Source of the DNA: an uncultured Lachnospiraceae bacterium
Lineage (GTDB): Bacteria > Bacillota > Clostridia > Lachnospirales > Lachnospiraceae
NCBI GenBank assembly: GCA_958405355.1
Contig: CATYEA010000060.1
Location: 1-9,672 of the forward strand
Direction: 5' to 3'
Length of the DNA: 9,672 nt
Made by a program: the position numbers and the translations under genes
The notes under the pieces: model-generated
The model's database searches: none
Told to the model about the DNA's origin: nothing
The model's input: the letters and a program-made list of their open reading frames with translations, nothing else
Part shown: piece after piece, positions 7,100 through 9,672 of the stretch
How positions within the stretch are numbered: the first letter of the stretch is position 1
Layout: each line of letters begins with the position of its first letter

Positions 7100-8533
7100 T
7101 TAAGCCCCCACAGCCCGATCCTCCGTCGGTTTTTTATAATTTTCATACTGTTTCTTTTTATGCTTTGTATGATTCCAGATTTCATCCGCACTCGGCTGCC
7201 AATTGGCGGCATACTCGGCACATTTTCCGCAAAGATGTTCTACCGGTTCCGGAGATTCCAAATCCGTACTGTGAGCGCCGGTCTTATGCACCATTTCCTG
7301 AAGCAATTCCGGATTTTCCAACATCGGACACGGACGAAGATGATTCTTGTTAAACGGCTGGCCTTCATGATAAGCCATAAACAACGGACTCTGCAAAATC
7401 TCAAGAATGGACATATCGTGAATATTTGCATTAGAATAGTGGATAAATACACACGGTTCCGCATCTCCGGCCGAATTAATGTGGAAATAGTTCCGACCAC
7501 CGGCTATACAGCCGCCTACATATTCGCCATCATTCTGGAAGTCCATCGGGAAGAATTCTATATCCGATTCTGCCGAACGTATATAACGGATTCTCTGAAT
7601 CATATATTTCCGCTGTTCCACTGTCGGCATTAAATCAGGCACCGCATTGTTGCCTACCGGCATATAGTGGAAATAGAAACCAAAACGGGCACCCTTTTCC
7701 GTGATCATCTTCAGGAATTCATCACTTGTTACAGCCTCAATATTATATCTTGTGTAGCAGATCGATGTTCCAAAAATAATACCATATTTCTTGAACAGAT
7801 CCATAGCATTCATAACCGCATCATAGTGACCGTCACCACGGCGGGCGTCATTGGTCTCCGGCGTTCCTTCAATGGAAAGCTGGAATGTAATATTTCCAAG
7901 ACGGACAACTTCCTGACAGAAAGCATCATCAATCAATGTAGAATTGGTATAAATTGAAAACTCCACATCGTTATGCTTTTCAGCCAGACGCAGAATATCT
8001 TTCTTTCGTACCAACGGTTCGCCGCCGGTCAGCATGTAAAGATAAATCCCCAATTCTTTGCCTTCCGTAATAATTTTATCCATGTCTTCAAAGGTCAAAT
8101 TATGCTTATTGCCATAAGTTCCTGCCCAGCATCCATCACAGTGCATATTGCAGGCCGATGTCGGGTCAAATAAAATCAGCCATGGAATATTACAATTATA
8201 AATCTCACGATTTTTACGAATCATTTTTGTTCCCCGGATGAACGCCTCAAAACCGAGATTCATAATCGCTGTTTTAGCTACATTTGGATTTGTCTCATCC
8301 AACACCCGGTTGATATAGCGAATCCATTTATTATTCGGATCTTTAATGGCCGCTCTGACTTTATCGTAATCTTCTTTGGAAAATCCCTTTCCCCAGAACT
8401 GCTCTGCCAAATCCACTGCATCCAGGAAGCCTTTTTCCCTGTCCTTGTCCACCTGCTTTAAAACTGTATCAACTAACATTCCAACTGTTTTTCTCTGTAC
8501 TGCATGAGAAAAATTACTAATTGCTTTATTCAT
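7100..8533 (-). CDS. Radical SAM enzyme with SPASM-like extra cysteines
   Basis: A 477-residue protein. A helical N-terminal extension (1-115) precedes the radical SAM core: CNMHCDGCW (C128, C132, C135) binds the 4Fe-4S cluster and TGGEP (169-173) contacts S-adenosylmethionine. The C-terminal part has a SPASM/twitch-like start, C342 then GDAEPC (G356, C361), followed by RPCPMLENP (C402) and LCGKC (C435, C438), enough to hold at least one auxiliary cluster. FHYMPVGNNAVPDLMPT and FQNDGEYVGGC are strongly patterned and look family-specific. The substrate is unknown. Peptide maturation seems less likely because no small precursor gene is visible nearby; lipid or cofactor modification is possible. 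An ideal AAGGAGG lies six bases before ATG 8533. The gene follows the MntP-like gene by 14 bases and is probably co-transcribed with it. Confidence 0.9.
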   Translation of the reverse strand: MNKAISNFSHAVQRKTVGMLVDTVLKQVDKDREKGFLDAVDLAEQFWGKGFSKEDYDKVRAAIKDPNNKWIRYINRVLDETNPNVAKTAIMNLGFEAFIRGTKMIRKNREIYNCNIPWLILFDPTSACNMHCDGCWAGTYGNKHNLTFEDMDKIITEGKELGIYLYMLTGGEPLVRKKDILRLAEKHNDVEFSIYTNSTLIDDAFCQEVVRLGNITFQLSIEGTPETNDARRGDGHYDAVMNAMDLFKKYGIIFGTSICYTRYNIEAVTSDEFLKMITEKGARFGFYFHYMPVGNNAVPDLMPTVEQRKYMIQRIRYIRSAESDIEFFPMDFQNDGEYVGGCIAGGRNYFHINSAGDAEPCVFIHYSNANIHDMSILEILQSPLFMAYHEGQPFNKNHLRPCPMLENPELLQEMVHKTGAHSTDLESPEPVEHLCGKCAEYAANWQPSADEIWNHTKHKKKQYENYKKPTEDRAVGA

Positions 8534-8539
8534 ATGTTT

Positions 8540-8546
8540 CCTCCTT
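8540..8546 (-). promoter_or_regulatory. Strong ribosome binding site of the radical SAM gene
   Basis: A full AAGGAGG on the minus strand, six bases before ATG 8533 and located between the MntP-like stop codon and the start. It is much better than the site of the preceding gene, so the enzyme may be made in excess of the membrane protein. Confidence 0.8.
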
Positions 8547-8547
8547 C

Positions 8548-9129
8548 TTAAATCCCTGTCCCCTGGCGTATAATCATATACACACCGGCAACTCCTAATA
8601 AAATTGCACCACTTAAATTCAGTATTCTCTGGCCTTTAACACCTCTCCAGTATCCGTACCAAAGTCCGCCGATTGCAGCCAGGATGCTGATACACAGAAC
8701 GCAGACCATATCATACAAAGTATCCGGATTCAAATAAGTAATACTCATCCCTACAACCGAAGCTTCAATTCCGGTACGCACTGCCTGCATAGCCCACTGA
8801 CTTAATGACAAAGGCTCTGCCCGGCATTCCCGGAACTCCTTTATATGTATTCCCTCAAACAGACTTTTAGCTATAAGTATGAACAAAAAAATCATCGCGG
8901 CATATCGATAAATATGGTTGACCACATTCATCTCGCAGGTTTCCTCAATAATCCAGGTTACAAACAATCCCAGGAGCATCAGCAGCATCTGAATACCACC
9001 AAAAACGGCGCCAAGCACAACCATCTGTTTCCTGCTCAAACTCGCCTGTGTGGCCGCAGCCTTCATTGTGATTTCAAAAATATGAGTACCTACGCCCAGT
9101 GCAATAATGACCACGATACCAATTGCCAT
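8548..9129 (-). CDS. MntP-like polytopic membrane protein, divergent
   Basis: A 193-residue protein with about six hydrophobic segments (roughly 2-22, 36-60, 73-92, 112-132, 140-160, 168-187). The length, the two-fold repeated layout and the motifs LGVGTHIFEITMKAA and VRTGIEASVVGMSITYL match the MntP manganese exporter fold (LAMDAFAVS and ATSIDALAVG in the family). The two intramembrane aspartates that MntP uses are replaced here by H16 and E122, so manganese export is doubtful; it could transport another ion or small solute, or serve as a membrane partner. The ribosome site is modest (GGTG five bases from ATG 9129). It is the first gene of a unit with the radical SAM enzyme, just downstream of the terminator at 9190-9225. 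A -10-like TACAAT at 9150-9155 lacks a clear -35. Confidence 0.72.
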   Translation of the reverse strand: MAIGIVVIIALGVGTHIFEITMKAAATQASLSRKQMVVLGAVFGGIQMLLMLLGLFVTWIIEETCEMNVVNHIYRYAAMIFLFILIAKSLFEGIHIKEFRECRAEPLSLSQWAMQAVRTGIEASVVGMSITYLNPDTLYDMVCVLCISILAAIGGLWYGYWRGVKGQRILNLSGAILLGVAGVYMIIRQGTGI

Positions 9130-9189
9130 CTGCTCACCGCCCTTCTATTATTGTATTAAGTATTCTGGTCTTTATTTACCAATCATCAT

Positions 9190-9225
9190 AAAAAAAAAGA
9201 TTGAATCTGTTAAGATTCAATCTTT
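9190..9225 (-). terminator. Rho-independent terminator of the TetR-type gene
   Basis: The minus strand folds a perfect 12-base stem (9214-9225 with 9196-9207; AAAGATTGAATC/GATTCAATCTTT), extendable by one more pair to leave a 4-base loop. It runs straight into T residues (A run 9190-9198 on the plus strand). It insulates the MntP-like/radical SAM unit from the gene to the right. Confidence 0.88.
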
Positions 9226-9245
9226 ATCATTTGTTTCCCGTTTTC

Positions 9246-9273
9246 GACATTTTCAATAAAATGTCATTTTTTT
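9246..9273 (+). terminator. Hairpin with T-run on the plus strand, overlapping the TetR-type stop codon
   Basis: On the plus strand GACATTTT (9246-9253), loop CAAT, AAAATGTC (9258-9265), then A and seven T. This has the form of an intrinsic terminator facing the TetR-type gene. No plus-strand gene is visible upstream, so it may stop antisense transcription or act as a 3' mRNA hairpin. The stem is A/T-rich and only eight pairs. Confidence 0.5.
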
Positions 9274-9672
9274 GTGATATTTGCCAAATTATGTTCTGCG
9301 CTCCGATGATAAATCAGATCTGTCAGTGACTCGGATAATAATACCTTTAATGCTTCAAGCACCTCGTCCACTTCCATCTTCATTCCCTTTTGCACCCATT
9401 TACTGATACCAAAGGTAAGTCCGGAAGCATAATATTCTGCAATATTATCCATTGTCAACATCGGATTGCCATTATCTTCGTCGACCATACGCTCCCTCAT
9501 AACATCTAACAGCAATTCCTTCAGAAGCTGCAGCACAATGTGATGAAAAATATAGTCATCCCCAATTCTTGCGATACGCATATAAAAGGTCTTATCCATT
9601 TTCATTGTCACAAGTATCAGACGAATAGCTTCCTCGAGCATATCACAGGACACCAGTGTCCGGGCCGGTTCT
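9264..9672 (-). CDS. TetR/AcrR-type regulator, C-terminal ligand domain (partial, N-terminus off the right edge)
   Basis: The frame is open to the right edge, giving 135 visible residues; an apparent GTG start at 9653 is not the real start because the frame continues upstream (residues EPARTL precede it). The visible part is all helical, and its end, NIAEYYASGLTFGISKWVQK followed by VDEVLEALKVLLSESL, is the pattern of the last two helices of TetR-family C-terminal domains, which form the dimer and bind the inducer. The DNA-binding helix-turn-helix would lie off the window. It is followed by a terminator and then the MntP-like/radical SAM unit, so local regulation of these genes is possible but not shown. 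Assignment rests on helix pattern and length only. Confidence 0.65.
   Translation of the reverse strand, partial: EPARTLVSCDMLEEAIRLILVTMKMDKTFYMRIARIGDDYIFHHIVLQLLKELLLDVMRERMVDEDNGNPMLTMDNIAEYYASGLTFGISKWVQKGMKMEVDEVLEALKVLLSESLTDLIYHRSAEHNLANITKK

Noticed and set aside
7070..7633. Plus-strand open frame of 187 codons
   Set aside because: Antisense to the radical SAM gene across its cysteine-bearing C-terminus, with no recognisable family, so it is a mirror of real coding sequence.
7100..9129. Radical SAM peptide-modification (RiPP) cluster
   Set aside because: No short precursor gene with a ribosome site was found beside the enzyme; gaps on both sides are too small or hold only promoters and terminators.
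9264..9653. Complete 129-residue small protein beginning at GTG 9653
   Set aside because: The frame continues upstream to the window edge without a stop and the visible part looks like only the C-terminal half of a TetR-type regulator, so it is a partial gene.

Overview
The window reads as chromosomal DNA of a low-to-moderate GC, strictly anaerobic Firmicute, most likely a Lachnospiraceae-type Clostridium. The basis is strong GGAGG-type ribosome sites, TTGNNN/TATAAT-type promoters, A/T-rich gaps with hairpin plus U-run terminators, and gene families typical of that group: a Pct-type CoA-transferase, DUF5685, a J-domain protein with a Cys-rich tail, a GreA paralog and a SPASM-like radical SAM enzyme. 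All ten supported genes lie on the minus strand, so transcription runs from right to left. I see no mobile element, RNA gene, CRISPR array or riboswitch. No gene-free stretch exceeds about 200 bases.

Layout in the direction of transcription: (1) the C-terminal part of a TetR-type regulator enters from the right edge and ends at a strong terminator (9190-9225). (2) A two-gene unit follows: a divergent MntP-like membrane protein (8548-9129) and a radical SAM enzyme with extra cysteines (7100-8533). (3) A consensus promoter (7058-7086) drives a PLP-dependent threonine aldolase/beta-eliminating lyase (5971-7017), whose stop overlaps the start of a GreA-type elongation factor paralog (5475-5978). 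(4) A promoter (5414-5442) precedes a tight three-gene operon: a two-TM zinc-ribbon membrane protein (4985-5380), a DUF5685 protein (4118-4975) and a J-domain protein with a Cys-rich tail (3535-4131). (5) A single-gene unit encodes a propionate/acetate-type CoA-transferase (1826-3379), with a promoter embedded in inverted repeats and a strong terminator (1745-1793). (6) An ECF sigma factor (1104-1631) overlaps a membrane-anchored DUF4367-type protein, presumably its anti-sigma factor, which runs off the left edge.

The CoA-transferase belongs to fermentative short-chain acyl-CoA metabolism, and the aldolase to amino-acid breakdown. The sigma/anti-sigma pair is an envelope-sensing module. The least explained parts are the zinc ribbon-DUF5685-J-domain operon, where the DUF5685 protein carries two Asp-rich motifs reminiscent of head-to-head prenyl synthases, and the pairing of a radical SAM enzyme with an MntP-like protein that lacks the usual intramembrane aspartates. 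Both are unproven.
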